Shown here: in pieces, positions 8,560 through 17,968 of the stretch
Position numbering within the stretch: the stretch's first letter is position 1
Layout of the letters: every line of letters begins with the position of its first letter
Program-made: the position numbers and the translations under genes
Origin: Bacteroidaceae bacterium
GTDB lineage: Bacteria; Bacteroidota; Bacteroidia; Bacteroidales; Bacteroidaceae
Length of the DNA stretch: 64,000 nt
Direction of reading: 5' to 3'
Assembly: GCA_017557635.1 (NCBI GenBank)
Contig: JAFYYH010000022.1
Span: 186,001 to 250,000 of the forward strand
The notes under the pieces: model-generated
What the model was told of the DNA's origin: nothing
What the model saw: only the letters and a program-made list of their open reading frames with translations
The model's database searches: none

Positions 8560-10902
8560 ATGAAGAAATCATTACTGACACCAATTAGACAGCTGTTGAT
8601 AGCAGCACTTACGGCAGGCGCTCTCTGGTCCTGTCAGGACGAAAAACCGGAGATTCATTTTCCTGATCCCATAATTCCGCAAAAGGAATTCAAACACGTG
8701 GAGACCATTACACCAGACACTCTTACGTTCAATGAGGGTGACTCGGCTGTATTCCGTATTCGTACCATTCCTGTTGGACTTCTGTCAAGGGAGGGCGTTA
8801 CCGTTCAGGTTAGTGACACTGCAGGTGCAAAGTATAAGTTTGCTGAGATAAAATCTTACAAACTGGGCAAGGACAGCATCTGGAACGTTGTAATGAACAT
8901 GACTTACGGAATGAAGACGGGTGACATAATCTCTATCATGGTTGCGGATGCTGATACGGTCATCTACTCTGATGAGACTGTGCTCAATATGATTCCGCGC
9001 AAGGCTCCCACTTACTATGACCTTAAGATTGCAAACCGTGACTCTATTGCCGCATTTATTACCGGCGGTCAGTTGACGCTGCATCTGCGTACTGCTCCTT
9101 GGGACCTTATGTTCAATGACAGTACAGTTGTTCTGACTGACTCACTGGGCAATCCTGTTGACAGCAAGTACAGCGTTGACAGCGTGTTCTTCCAGCCTAA
9201 GGACAGCACTTGGACGGTTATGGCAAACATTCTGGACAAGAGCATCACAAAGGATTCTCTGTATGTACAGTATGCTGCTCCTGACACATTGCTGACTGCG
9301 GGTCCGGCTCTTGTAAGACTTGTCAACCTTAAGATATCGGCCGTCAAGACCGGAAGCAACACTGTGATGAAGTATGATCAGGCTTCTAACACCTATTATT
9401 ACTGCTTCCCCACTCAGACGGATTTCTCGGCCCAGAGGTTCCTGTTCAGTCATAACGGTGACAAGACTACCATTGGTGACAGCGTGCTGGCTCTTAAGAC
9501 TTACAACCTTCTGGATGCAAGGGAGCGTTTCACCATATCGGTATGGTGCTATGACGCACATATTGATTTCAATGTAAGGGTTTACAATACAGGTCTGCCT
9601 GTTGTTAAGATTACCACAAACGCAGTTACCAGACGTGACACATGGGTTCCGGGCGGTACAATGCGCATTGAACTTCCGGACGGTACGGTTGATTATGAGG
9701 GCTCGCTGAGTCTTAAGGGTCGCGGTAACGGTACCTGGACTGAGAGTAACAAGAAGCCGTATGCCATTAAACTGGATGAGAAATCCAAGATATTGGGCAT
9801 GCACAAGCAGAAACGCTGGTGCCTGCTGGCCAACTATAAGGACCGCACTCTGCTGCGTAATGATATCTCGCTGTGGATAGCACGTCAGACTGAGATGCCT
9901 TATACCGTGAGCGGACGTTTTGTGGAGTTGGTTTGGAACGGCAAGCATATGGGTAACTACTACCTTTGCGAGCATATAAGAATTGACAACCACCGCGTTG
10001 ACATTGCCAATCCCGACTTGAACGATCCTGCGAACGGCGGTATGCTGATACTGATTGATGACTTCCTGGATTACACATCAAGTGACAGAGCTGACAAGAG
10101 CCCCAGCGTGGGATTCCGCAGTACCGGTGCAAGCGGCCGTTATGACCTGCCTTACATCCTTAAGGATCCTGAGGAGGATGAAAACGGTGTTCCTTTGACT
10201 TCAAGTTCACCCACGTTCACTTATCTGAAGAACTATGTCAAGAACATGGAGGATGCCATTTACGGATTGAAGACAAACTCCAACAATTCAAAGGTCAAGC
10301 AGTATCTGGATTATGACAGAGCCGTCGATTACGTTCTTGTTCAGGAGCTTACCATGAATCATGACTCTTACAACACATGGCCCAAGCACGGACCTCACAG
10401 CGCTTATATGTACAAGGATTCATGCGGTCTGTTGTGCTATGGCCCTGTCTGGGACTTTGACTACCACACCTTTACGCTGTACAATGATTACAGCAACGGC
10501 TGGGGCGGCTGGAGCAGCAATGAGAACTCCAGACTCAGACAGTGGGAGCTCCTTAAGATGGATGCCAAGGGAAACAACAAGTACTACTTTGCTGACCTGG
10601 CCAAGTATGATCCTGAATTCAGGTCACTTCTGGTAGAGCGTTGGAATCAGTACAAGAACACCTGGAAGAATGAGTTCCCCAAGTACGTTGACATGATGGC
10701 GGATTCCATACGGCTGTCGGAATCATACAACCGTCAGATATGGCCGCAGGGCGGATATATTGACGTGAACAGTTCATATAAGAACTACCAGCAGAACGGT
10801 GACTGGGATCTGACTTTCCAGCAGGCCGTGAATGCCGTCAAGACCGCATTCCAGAAGCGCTGGGATTGGATTGACGCCAATATCACCAAGTTAGGAAACT
10901 GA
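8560..10902 (+). CDS. CotH-kinase-domain lipoprotein
   Basis: A 780-residue secreted protein with a lipoprotein signal ending AGALWSC. Residues about 50-370 look like repeated beta-sandwich modules. Residues about 380-660 form a CotH domain: SLKGRGNGTWTESNKKPYAI, KRWCLLANYKDRTLLRNDI, the ELVWNGKHMGNYYLCEHI segment, and GPVWDFDYHTFT. CotH proteins are kinase-like folds; spore-coat CotH is a protein kinase, and Bacteroidetes members are surface lipoproteins of unknown substrate, often near carbohydrate-use genes. The next gene is trpB-like in the same direction after 49 bp, so no specific pathway is indicated. Confidence 0.88.
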   Translation: MKKSLLTPIRQLLIAALTAGALWSCQDEKPEIHFPDPIIPQKEFKHVETITPDTLTFNEGDSAVFRIRTIPVGLLSREGVTVQVSDTAGAKYKFAEIKSYKLGKDSIWNVVMNMTYGMKTGDIISIMVADADTVIYSDETVLNMIPRKAPTYYDLKIANRDSIAAFITGGQLTLHLRTAPWDLMFNDSTVVLTDSLGNPVDSKYSVDSVFFQPKDSTWTVMANILDKSITKDSLYVQYAAPDTLLTAGPALVRLVNLKISAVKTGSNTVMKYDQASNTYYYCFPTQTDFSAQRFLFSHNGDKTTIGDSVLALKTYNLLDARERFTISVWCYDAHIDFNVRVYNTGLPVVKITTNAVTRRDTWVPGGTMRIELPDGTVDYEGSLSLKGRGNGTWTESNKKPYAIKLDEKSKILGMHKQKRWCLLANYKDRTLLRNDISLWIARQTEMPYTVSGRFVELVWNGKHMGNYYLCEHIRIDNHRVDIANPDLNDPANGGMLILIDDFLDYTSSDRADKSPSVGFRSTGASGRYDLPYILKDPEEDENGVPLTSSSPTFTYLKNYVKNMEDAIYGLKTNSNNSKVKQYLDYDRAVDYVLVQELTMNHDSYNTWPKHGPHSAYMYKDSCGLLCYGPVWDFDYHTFTLYNDYSNGWGGWSSNENSRLRQWELLKMDAKGNNKYYFADLAKYDPEFRSLLVERWNQYKNTWKNEFPKYVDMMADSIRLSESYNRQIWPQGGYIDVNSSYKNYQQNGDWDLTFQQAVNAVKTAFQKRWDWIDANITKLGN

Positions 10903-10951
10903 GTTACTCAATAGATCATGAATATTAACCTTAATAATTAAATTACTTACT

Positions 10952-12316
10952 ATGAGACAGAAAAAGTATTTGCTTGCTGAGAGTGAAATTCCGACTGCCT
11001 GGTTCAACATCCAGGCCATTATGCCCAACAAACCTCTGCCTTTCCTGCACCCTGGAACACGTCAGCCTTTGAAGCCTGAGGATCTGTACCCCATCTTTGT
11101 TGAGGAGTGCGCCAATCAGGAGCTTAACCAGAAGGATGAGTGGATTGAGATCCCTGAGGAGATCCGTCAGCAGTATGCATCATACCGCTGCACTCCGCTG
11201 GTTCGTGCTTACGAACTTGAGGAGGCTCTGGGTACTCCTGCACACATATATTTCAAGAATGAGAGCGTATCGCCCGCAGGTTCACACAAGCTGAACTCTG
11301 CCCTTGCTCAGGCCTACTATGCCAAGAAGCAGGGTATTACCAACCTGACCACCGAGACCGGTGCAGGTCAGTGGGGCGGTGCTTTGTCATATGCTACCAA
11401 GAAGTTCGGCATTGAGTGCGCCGTTTATATGGTTAAGGCCAGTTACAACCAGAAGCCTTACCGCCGTTCAATCATGCAGACTTTCGGTGCTGCCATCACT
11501 CCTTCACCCTCTATGTCAACACGTGCGGGTAAGGATATCCTGACTGCCAATCCTAACGATCAGGGTTCACTGGGTTGCGCCATCTCTGAGGCTATCGAGC
11601 TGGCTGTTACCACCAAGAACTGCAAGTACGCTCTGGGTTCTGTTCTGAACCACGTATGCATGCACCAGACTGTCATCGGCCTTGAGGCTGAGAAGCAGAT
11701 GGCTCTTACTGGTGAGTATCCTGATATCGTGATTGCCTGCTTTGGTGGCGGTTCAAACTTCTGCGGTCTGGCTCTGCCGTTCATGCGTCACACTATCAAG
11801 GAGGGTAAGAAGACCCGTTACATTGCTGCTGAGCCGGCTTCATGCCCCAAGCTGACACGCGGTAAGTTTGAGTATGACTTTGGTGATGAGTCAGGTCTGA
11901 CTCCGCTGCTGCCTATGTACACTCTGGGCCACACTTTCAAGCCCGCTACCATCCATGCCGGCGGTCTTCGTTATCACGGTGCAGGTGTTGTTCTGAGTCA
12001 GTTGATGAAGGACGGCTTTATGGAGGCTGTTGACATTGAGCAGAACGAGTCATTCAAGGCTGGTGTTCTGTTTGCCCAGACTGAGGGTATCATCCCCGCT
12101 CCTGAGTCTTGCCACGCTATTGCCGCTACCGTTCGTGAGGCACTCAAGTGCAAGGAAACCGGTGAGCAGAAGACCATCCTGTTTAACCTCTCCGGTCACG
12201 GCTTTGTAGATATGTCAGCCTACGACCAGTACATCTCTGGCGAGCTCCAGGACTTCCACGTAAGTGAGGAGGATCTGGCCAAGTACATTGCCAGCGCTGA
12301 TGCACTGAACAAGTGA
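10952..12316 (+). CDS. trpB: tryptophan synthase beta chain, TrpB2-type
   Basis: At 454 residues with the N-terminal extension PTAWFNIQAIMPNKPLPFLHP, this is the TrpB2 subfamily rather than canonical TrpB1 (about 395 residues). It should condense indole and serine with PLP. The PLP lysine lies in NESVSPAGSHKLNSAL; the phosphate-binding glycine loop is ACFGGGSNFCG. No trpA is near, in keeping with TrpB2 genes that stand alone and may salvage free indole. The stop codon overlaps the long palindrome at 12315. Codon choice looks like a well-expressed gene. Motifs are unambiguous for the family. Confidence 0.92.
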   Translation: MRQKKYLLAESEIPTAWFNIQAIMPNKPLPFLHPGTRQPLKPEDLYPIFVEECANQELNQKDEWIEIPEEIRQQYASYRCTPLVRAYELEEALGTPAHIYFKNESVSPAGSHKLNSALAQAYYAKKQGITNLTTETGAGQWGGALSYATKKFGIECAVYMVKASYNQKPYRRSIMQTFGAAITPSPSMSTRAGKDILTANPNDQGSLGCAISEAIELAVTTKNCKYALGSVLNHVCMHQTVIGLEAEKQMALTGEYPDIVIACFGGGSNFCGLALPFMRHTIKEGKKTRYIAAEPASCPKLTRGKFEYDFGDESGLTPLLPMYTLGHTFKPATIHAGGLRYHGAGVVLSQLMKDGFMEAVDIEQNESFKAGVLFAQTEGIIPAPESCHAIAATVREALKCKETGEQKTILFNLSGHGFVDMSAYDQYISGELQDFHVSEEDLAKYIASADALNK

Positions 12317-12381
12317 ACAATTAGGGACGGTTCTGTTTTGCTCACATAAAGCGAGCAAAACAGAACCGTCCCTAATTGTTC
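12315..12381. repeat. family-A2 palindromic repeat overlapping the trpB stop codon
   Basis: Two perfectly complementary 29-base arms flank a 9-base loop. The head GGGACGGTTCTGTTTTGCTC is a variant of the family-A head (GGGGACGGTTCTCTTTGGC) found eight times further right. It starts on the second base of the trpB TGA. There is no U-run after the stem, so it is not a standard intrinsic terminator, though it would form a very stable RNA hairpin. Confidence 0.85.
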
Positions 12382-12418
12382 GCCACACCGAGGCTTTAAT
12401 TAGCCACAAATGCTATTG

Positions 12419-12456
12419 AAATAGCCCTTCGGGAGACCTCGGAGGGCTATTTTTGT
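12419..12456 (+). terminator. Rho-independent terminator after trpB
   Basis: A perfect 10-bp stem (AAATAGCCCT with AGGGCTATTT) around a 14-base loop, running into a short T-rich tract (TTTTT). It follows the trpB stop by about 100 bp and precedes the acyl-ligase gene. Confidence 0.75.
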
Positions 12457-12515
12457 GTTGCGCTTGAGGCCAGGCTGCCTGGTCGGGGCGTAACGTTTAA
12501 TTCAATAGTTTTTTT

Positions 12516-14171
12516 ATGTACGACATTACTTTTATCAAGAAATTCGAGCAGACCGTCCGCAAGCACTGGAACGACGCTGCGCTGAATGACTACAAGCATC
12601 CGGTTGCAACCTACGGTCAGTTGGCTGCACAGATTGAGGCTGACCAGTTGATGTGGAAGGCCGCAGGTATAAACAAAGGTGACAAGATTGCCCTGAACGC
12701 AAAGAGTTGCGCCGGCTGGGCCAAGACCTTTATGGGTATCATGACCGGTGGCTATGTAGGTGTCCAGTTGTTTGACGGATATACTCCCACTGACACAATG
12801 AGTCTGGTTAACCACTCCGACAGCGTGCTGCTTTACACCGAGAAGCGCCTGATGGACAAGATGGACTTTGAGCAGATGCCCAATCTAAAGGGCGCCATCG
12901 ATGTCCACACAGGTGAACTCCTGGCCAGTCGCGGAGAGTTTGCACAGATATACAACAACCGTGAAAGCATAATGAAAGATGCTCACCCAGGCGGCTTCAG
13001 GCTGGCAGACTTTGCCGGTTATGAAGACCGTCCTGCCGATGAGCTGTGCGGATTGAACTACACATCGGGCTCTACGGGTAATCCCAAGGGCGTTATGCTG
13101 ACTGTACGCAACTTCAGCGTAAACGTTTACCTGATTCCACGCCACTTCCCCTACCGTGAGGGTCAGACCTACCTTAGCGTACTGCCGTTTGCTCACATCT
13201 TTGGCCTGCTGTATGACGCAGTTGAGCCGCTTTGCATAGGCATGCACCTTACAGTTCTTGGCATGCCCCCTATCCCGGCCTATCTGAAGCCCGCGCTGAA
13301 CGAGGTCAAGCCCAACGTATTCTTTGCCGTTCCGCTTATCCTGGTCAAGATGCTGGACAACACCATCGGCGAGTTCATAAGCAGCAAGTCAGGCAAGCAG
13401 AAACTGGCTGATTATAAGAATAACCTGGACTACTGCATTGCACTGCGTACCATATTTATGTCAGCATTCGGTGAGAACATTGAGCTGCTGGTTACCGGCG
13501 GTGCTGCAATGGCGTTTGACCTTGAGGACCTGATGGCCCAGAAACTGCAGATCCCGTTCGTAACGGGTTACGGCATGACCGAGGCCTGCCCCACCATCGC
13601 CATCGGCGAGAAGGGCAAGTACAAGATGAAGTCTGTTGGTGAAATAGTGGCTGAGGGTATTGAGTGCCGCATAGAATCATCGGACCCCGAGCATATTCCG
13701 GGTGAACTTATAATAAGAGGTGACTGCGTGTTCACAGGCTACTACAAGAACCCTGAGGCTACGGCTGAGGTTCTGGATAAGGACGGCTGGTTCCGCACAG
13801 GTGATATGGGAACCATTGATAAGGATACTACCGTATTCCTGGCCGGCCGATGCAAGAACATGTTGTTATCGGCCAACGGTCAGAACATTTTCCCTGAGGA
13901 GATTGAAGTGGTTCTGAATACCCTATCTTACGTTCAGGAGTCTATCATTGTGGACCGCAAGGGTCATCTGACGGCTTTGATTGTGCCTAATCTGGATCAG
14001 GTGGGTGCTAGCGGAATGGACAACGATGCGCTTAACGCCGTTATGGCCGGAAACATTGCAAAACTCAATCAGGAGATTCCCGCCTACTCTCATGTGGACG
14101 GTTTTGAACTCAAATTTGAGCCATTTGTGAAGACTCCCAAAGGAAGCATCCGCCGTTTCATGTACAAATAA
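12516..14171 (+). CDS. AMP-dependent acyl ligase (long-chain acyl-CoA/acyl-ACP synthetase-like)
   Basis: A 551-residue member of the ANL superfamily that activates a carboxylic acid as an acyl-adenylate. The P-loop LNYTSGSTGNPKGVML is present near residue 180, VTGYGMTEACPTIA around 350, and WFRTGDMGTIDKD in the hinge region. The final KTPKGSIRRFMYK supplies the expected C-terminal lysine region. Only 23 bp separate it from fabF, and fabZ follows, so the trio probably activates an acid and feeds it to ACP-dependent elongation. The substrate cannot be read from sequence. Confidence 0.88.
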   Translation: MYDITFIKKFEQTVRKHWNDAALNDYKHPVATYGQLAAQIEADQLMWKAAGINKGDKIALNAKSCAGWAKTFMGIMTGGYVGVQLFDGYTPTDTMSLVNHSDSVLLYTEKRLMDKMDFEQMPNLKGAIDVHTGELLASRGEFAQIYNNRESIMKDAHPGGFRLADFAGYEDRPADELCGLNYTSGSTGNPKGVMLTVRNFSVNVYLIPRHFPYREGQTYLSVLPFAHIFGLLYDAVEPLCIGMHLTVLGMPPIPAYLKPALNEVKPNVFFAVPLILVKMLDNTIGEFISSKSGKQKLADYKNNLDYCIALRTIFMSAFGENIELLVTGGAAMAFDLEDLMAQKLQIPFVTGYGMTEACPTIAIGEKGKYKMKSVGEIVAEGIECRIESSDPEHIPGELIIRGDCVFTGYYKNPEATAEVLDKDGWFRTGDMGTIDKDTTVFLAGRCKNMLLSANGQNIFPEEIEVVLNTLSYVQESIIVDRKGHLTALIVPNLDQVGASGMDNDALNAVMAGNIAKLNQEIPAYSHVDGFELKFEPFVKTPKGSIRRFMYK

Positions 14172-14182
14172 GGAGTAAACAG

Positions 14183-14190
14183 TAATTTTG
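14183..14190 (+). promoter_or_regulatory. -7 box directly before fabF
   Basis: TAATTTTG ends four bases before the fabF ATG at 14195. It may be an internal promoter giving a leaderless transcript. AAGGAG at 14170-14175 lies 19 bases upstream of the ATG, too far for usual ribosome binding. Confidence 0.35.
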
Positions 14191-14194
14191 CGAT

Positions 14195-15448
14195 ATGGAA
14201 ACAAAAAGAGTAGTAATTACCGGTATGGGTGTGGTTACATCCATCGGTAAGAACATAAGTGAGTTCAAGGAGAGTCTGGAGAACGGCCGTCTGGGTATTT
14301 CTGAGATCGAAGGGCTGGACCGTTATGGTGAGCTGACCGTTCATGTAGCCGGTCAGGTAAAGGATTTCAAGCCTACCGAGATGGGTATGGACGCTGGCAG
14401 TGTTCGCCGCAGTGACCGTTTCAGCCAGTTTGGCATATGCGCTGCAATTCAGGCTATGGAGCAGAGCGGACTTGTGGCCGGTCAGAATATTGAACCGGGC
14501 CGTCTGGGTTGCTACGTTGGCTCAGGCATTGGCGGTATGCAGACTTTCATTGACCAGTCTATACTGATGAAGGAGGAGGGCGCCAAGCGTGTTTCACCTC
14601 TGTTCATCCCCATGATGATAGGTAATCTGGGTGCCGGCAACATTGCCATCAAGTTTAACGCCCAGGGTCCCTGTTTGCCCGTAGTTTCTGCCTGCGCCAC
14701 CAGCACACATGCTGTCGGTGAGGCATTCCGAGCCATAAAGTTCGGTCTGGCCGATGCCATCATAACCGGTGGTACCGAGGCCGCTGTTAACGAGCTGGCT
14801 ATTGGCGGTTTTGCAAACATGAAGGCACTTACAACTGCACAGAACCCTGCTGAGGCCTGCCTGCCGTTCGACGCACGTCGCGGCGGTTTCGTTATGGCCG
14901 AGGGTGCCGGCATCATGATTCTTGAGGAGTATGAGCACGCCGTTAAGCGCGGAGCCCACATCATAGCCGAGGTTGTAGGTTACGGAAACACCTGCGATGC
15001 ATATCACTACACCGCTCCCCGTCCCGACGGTACCACAACCGCTGCAGCTCTGAGTCAGTCACTCTCTGAGGCCGGTTATACAAATGATAACCTTCTCTAT
15101 ATCAACGCCCACGGTACAGGTACCCATATGAACGATGCCTGCGAGACCAAGGCCATCAAGATTGCTCTTGGTGAGGAGCAGGCACGTAAGGTGATGATAA
15201 GCTCAACCAAGTCTATGCACGGTCATATGCTGGGTGCTACAGGTGCTGTAGAACTTATTGCTTCGGCAATCGCTCTGGAGAGCGGCGTTCTGCCTCCTAC
15301 AATCGGCTATAAGGAGCCGGATCCTGAGTGTGATCTGGATTACATTCCCAATACTGCACGTAAGGTGCAGGCTGAGTATGCTCTCTCCTGCTCTCTTGGT
15401 TTTGGCGGTCACAATGCAGCAGTAACTCTTAAGCGTTACAAGGACTGA
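14195..15448 (+). CDS. fabF: beta-ketoacyl-ACP synthase II FabF
   Basis: A full-length 417-residue KAS II that condenses malonyl-ACP with a growing acyl-ACP. The Cys-His-His triad is visible: VSACATSTHAVGEAF (Cys around 165), INAHGTGTHMNDACE (His around 305) and GFGGHNAAVTL (His around 405). The N-terminus VVITGMGVVTSIGKN is typical. It sits between the acyl ligase and fabZ, with one base separating it from fabZ, so at least fabF-fabZ are one transcript. Confidence 0.94.
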   Translation: METKRVVITGMGVVTSIGKNISEFKESLENGRLGISEIEGLDRYGELTVHVAGQVKDFKPTEMGMDAGSVRRSDRFSQFGICAAIQAMEQSGLVAGQNIEPGRLGCYVGSGIGGMQTFIDQSILMKEEGAKRVSPLFIPMMIGNLGAGNIAIKFNAQGPCLPVVSACATSTHAVGEAFRAIKFGLADAIITGGTEAAVNELAIGGFANMKALTTAQNPAEACLPFDARRGGFVMAEGAGIMILEEYEHAVKRGAHIIAEVVGYGNTCDAYHYTAPRPDGTTTAAALSQSLSEAGYTNDNLLYINAHGTGTHMNDACETKAIKIALGEEQARKVMISSTKSMHGHMLGATGAVELIASAIALESGVLPPTIGYKEPDPECDLDYIPNTARKVQAEYALSCSLGFGGHNAAVTLKRYKD

Positions 15449-15449
15449 T

Positions 15450-15869
15450 ATGGAGATGAACAAGGAAGAGTTGGCGCAGATAATGCCCCACAGGGATCCT
15501 ATGCTTCTTGTGGACCATTCTGAGACAACTGCAGAAGGCGTGGAGTCTGAGTACAACGTACCGCAGGCCCCCTACTACACTCAAGGTCATTTTCCCGGCA
15601 ATCCCATTGTTCCCGGAGTGATTCTTTGTGAGATTATGGCCCAGGGCAGCGTTCTGCTCTTTAGCGAGCAACTGACTGACCATCTGGCTCTCTATGCCGG
15701 TATGGACAAGGTTCGCTTCAAGAAGCAGGTTCACCCTGGTGATAAAGTAACTGTCCGCTCAACCCTTGGCAGGTGTCGCGGACAGTTCATACAAGTAAAT
15801 TCGACGGCTTATGTTGGCGATGAGGTTTGCGCCCAGGGCCAGCTGTCGTTCATGCTTACTCAGAAATAA
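15450..15869 (+). CDS. fabZ: 3-hydroxyacyl-ACP dehydratase, FabZ-type hotdog protein
   Basis: A 139-residue single-hotdog protein. It carries IMPHRDPMLLVD, the catalytic-His segment GHFPGNPIVPGVI and the Glu-bearing CEIMAQGS helix of FabZ. It should dehydrate 3-hydroxyacyl-ACP after FabF and a reductase. It begins one base after the fabF stop. The 3' end overlaps the convergent phosphatase gene by 14 bp. Confidence 0.9.
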   Translation: MEMNKEELAQIMPHRDPMLLVDHSETTAEGVESEYNVPQAPYYTQGHFPGNPIVPGVILCEIMAQGSVLLFSEQLTDHLALYAGMDKVRFKKQVHPGDKVTVRSTLGRCRGQFIQVNSTAYVGDEVCAQGQLSFMLTQK

Positions 15870-17967
15870 GCACTTTCTTACCGCCGATTATCTTAAGGCC
15901 GCGGGTGTTGCTCTCAACCTCGCGGCCGTTTATATCATATGACTTGGCGTAAGCCGGTGTGGTTTTTATAGTCTCTACTACGCTGTAGCCTGACGGTACT
16001 TCAAGCTCTGCAAGATAGAAGTTATCAAAGCAGGTGTTGTTGCCGTCCTGGCTCAGGTGTGTGAACAGGATGCGCAGACGGTTGGCCTGTGCGGTGAACA
16101 CGTACTGAACCTCCTTCCAGTTGCCGTCATATGAGGGCTTTCCCAGAACTACGGCCGATGCATCGTTGTCGCCCAGGGTGTTCTTGATCATGAAGACCTT
16201 GAGGTTCTCATTCTCTGTAGTTACCTTATCGGTTGAGTTCTTTACCCGGTAGCCGAACACGTAGGTCTTGCCTCTGGTGATTGTCCACTCGCCGCGAATT
16301 GAAGCCTCGGATGTGGCGTCACCGTCGGCCTTTGACTCAAGATATACGCCATCGGAGGCGTACGGCTTCAGGTCAAAGTACTGCTTTGAGAGTGATGTTC
16401 CGGTGGCGTTCTTCCAGTTGGCCAGGGTCATGTACTCGAATGAGCCGTCTTTGATCTTGTTCTCTCCGGTAACTGAGAAAGTCTGGTTATCGTAGTTGAC
16501 TGATGCGGGCAGCGTGGACTCCATGAGAGGTATGCTGATAGGCACTGTCTTTACAAAGTTGCCGGCCTTTATCAGTACCTTGGTGTCACCGCGGCCTACT
16601 GCGGTTACGGTTCCGTCAGCGCTTACCTTAACGACGTTGGTATCGGCCGAAACGTATGTGAGCGTCTGCTCTGTGGCGTTGGCAGGTGATACCTGGGCGT
16701 TGAGGTTGAGTGACTGGCCGTACTCCATGTTGAGGATCAGGTCATAATCTAAGGTGGTGATGTCCTTAACCATCACGTAATCAACCATGTACTTGATGAA
16801 CCAGTCAAGGTCGGCCTCTGAGATCTTTGAGCCGCCTACTCCGTTCTTGAAGAAGTTGTAGATCTTCTCCTGGGTTGATGAGCCTGCCTTTTTGTCCAGG
16901 TTATCCTCAAATATGGGAGCGAACATGTAATCTTTGGGGTTGCTGCTGGCGTCAACGGAGCCTTTCTTGCCCTCGTGGTTGCGCAGACGTGCAAATCCTA
17001 CCTCGGTGGGATCAAACTCCACTGCTGCTACCTGACAGAAGGTGGTGAGCTCATAATCCTTGGCAAGGTCACTGTCACTCATTCCAAGCAGGGCACCAAT
17101 CAGGAAACCGACTGTTCCGGTACGGTCAGCACCGTTCTGGCAGTGGTAGAACACTGGCTTGCCGGCCTTGAGTTCATTGATAATCCACTGAACGGCACGT
17201 ATGTTGGAGCCATCGGCATCAAACTTCCACATACGGGAACTGGTGGTCTCGATGTTGATGAAATCAGCGTCCAACTTATTGTTGGCATCCTTCTTGGCTA
17301 TGCATGTGGTGGAATAATGTGCCTGACTGCTGCTGCGCAGGTCAAGTTCGGCACGAATTCCGGCATTACGCATGGCCTCGATTCCGGCATCGGTCAGGAG
17401 CACGTTATACGGGCTCTTGGGGTTGGTCAGCTGACCGCCGCGGAATATCTGACCGTACTTGATGGGATGTCCGCCCAGGCCGGTCCAACCGCCCATGTCA
17501 CGAACGTTCCAGGTACCTTCGGCATAGATCCAGCGCAGCATGCCCTCTGGAGCAAGCAGTCCGGTGCTTACTGTGGTCTCTACATCGGCCTTGACCGATA
17601 CTACCCTGTAGTAGTACTCAACACCGGGTATGAGGTTATAGAGGTTATAACCGGCGCTGTCCTTGTGGACGGTAAAGACGAGTGAGTCTGCGTAAGTGCT
17701 TGACTGGCTTACCTCCACACGCTGGGCATCGGCACCGTCGGCATGATTCCATGTGAGTCTGACCGGTTTGGGTGCGTCCAATCGGCCGTCATGGGGCCTG
17801 TTGTAATAGTCCATGATGTATGACGCCTCCCAGTCCATTCCTTCATAACTGAAGTCATTCAGGAATCCGTGGGTGTTGTCATTCTCAACGGAATATGCTA
17901 CTGGTGTCTGTGCGCTCATTCCCCCGACTAGCAGGGGAAGAGCCAACAGAATGCAGAGCCTCTTCAT
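15856..17967 (-). CDS. secreted tyrosine-phosphatase-like protein with BIG2 and C-terminal binding module (copy 1)
   Basis: A 703-residue protein starting at MKRLCILLALPLLVGGMSAQ, a Sec signal peptide. After an N-terminal fibronectin-like segment comes a PF13350-type phosphatase: NVRDMGGWTGLGG and the CX5R signature HCQNGADRTGTVGF. Around residues 410-490 is a BIG2 domain (LTYVSADTNVVKVSADGTV). A jelly-roll-like module follows from about 510 to 670, and the tail YDINGREV...KKVLI resembles surface-sorting C-termini. The paralogue at 18530-20674 has an almost identical C-terminal module. The start lies one base after the stop of the intervening lipoprotein gene. Its substrate, protein or sugar phosphate, is unknown. 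Confidence 0.82.
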   Translation of the reverse strand: MKRLCILLALPLLVGGMSAQTPVAYSVENDNTHGFLNDFSYEGMDWEASYIMDYYNRPHDGRLDAPKPVRLTWNHADGADAQRVEVSQSSTYADSLVFTVHKDSAGYNLYNLIPGVEYYYRVVSVKADVETTVSTGLLAPEGMLRWIYAEGTWNVRDMGGWTGLGGHPIKYGQIFRGGQLTNPKSPYNVLLTDAGIEAMRNAGIRAELDLRSSSQAHYSTTCIAKKDANNKLDADFINIETTSSRMWKFDADGSNIRAVQWIINELKAGKPVFYHCQNGADRTGTVGFLIGALLGMSDSDLAKDYELTTFCQVAAVEFDPTEVGFARLRNHEGKKGSVDASSNPKDYMFAPIFEDNLDKKAGSSTQEKIYNFFKNGVGGSKISEADLDWFIKYMVDYVMVKDITTLDYDLILNMEYGQSLNLNAQVSPANATEQTLTYVSADTNVVKVSADGTVTAVGRGDTKVLIKAGNFVKTVPISIPLMESTLPASVNYDNQTFSVTGENKIKDGSFEYMTLANWKNATGTSLSKQYFDLKPYASDGVYLESKADGDATSEASIRGEWTITRGKTYVFGYRVKNSTDKVTTENENLKVFMIKNTLGDNDASAVVLGKPSYDGNWKEVQYVFTAQANRLRILFTHLSQDGNNTCFDNFYLAELEVPSGYSVVETIKTTPAYAKSYDINGREVESNTRGLKIIGGKKVLISE

Positions 17968-17968
17968 A

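Noticed and set aside
9142-9993. Minus-strand ORF of 283 codons
   Set aside because: Antisense shadow of the CotH gene, which has clear domain motifs and a signal peptide.
12315-12381. Tryptophan attenuator
   Set aside because: It lies after, not before, trpB, has no leader peptide, and its head belongs to the repeat family.
16975-17685. Plus-strand ORF of 236 codons
   Set aside because: Antisense to the phosphatase domain of copy 1; no independent support.
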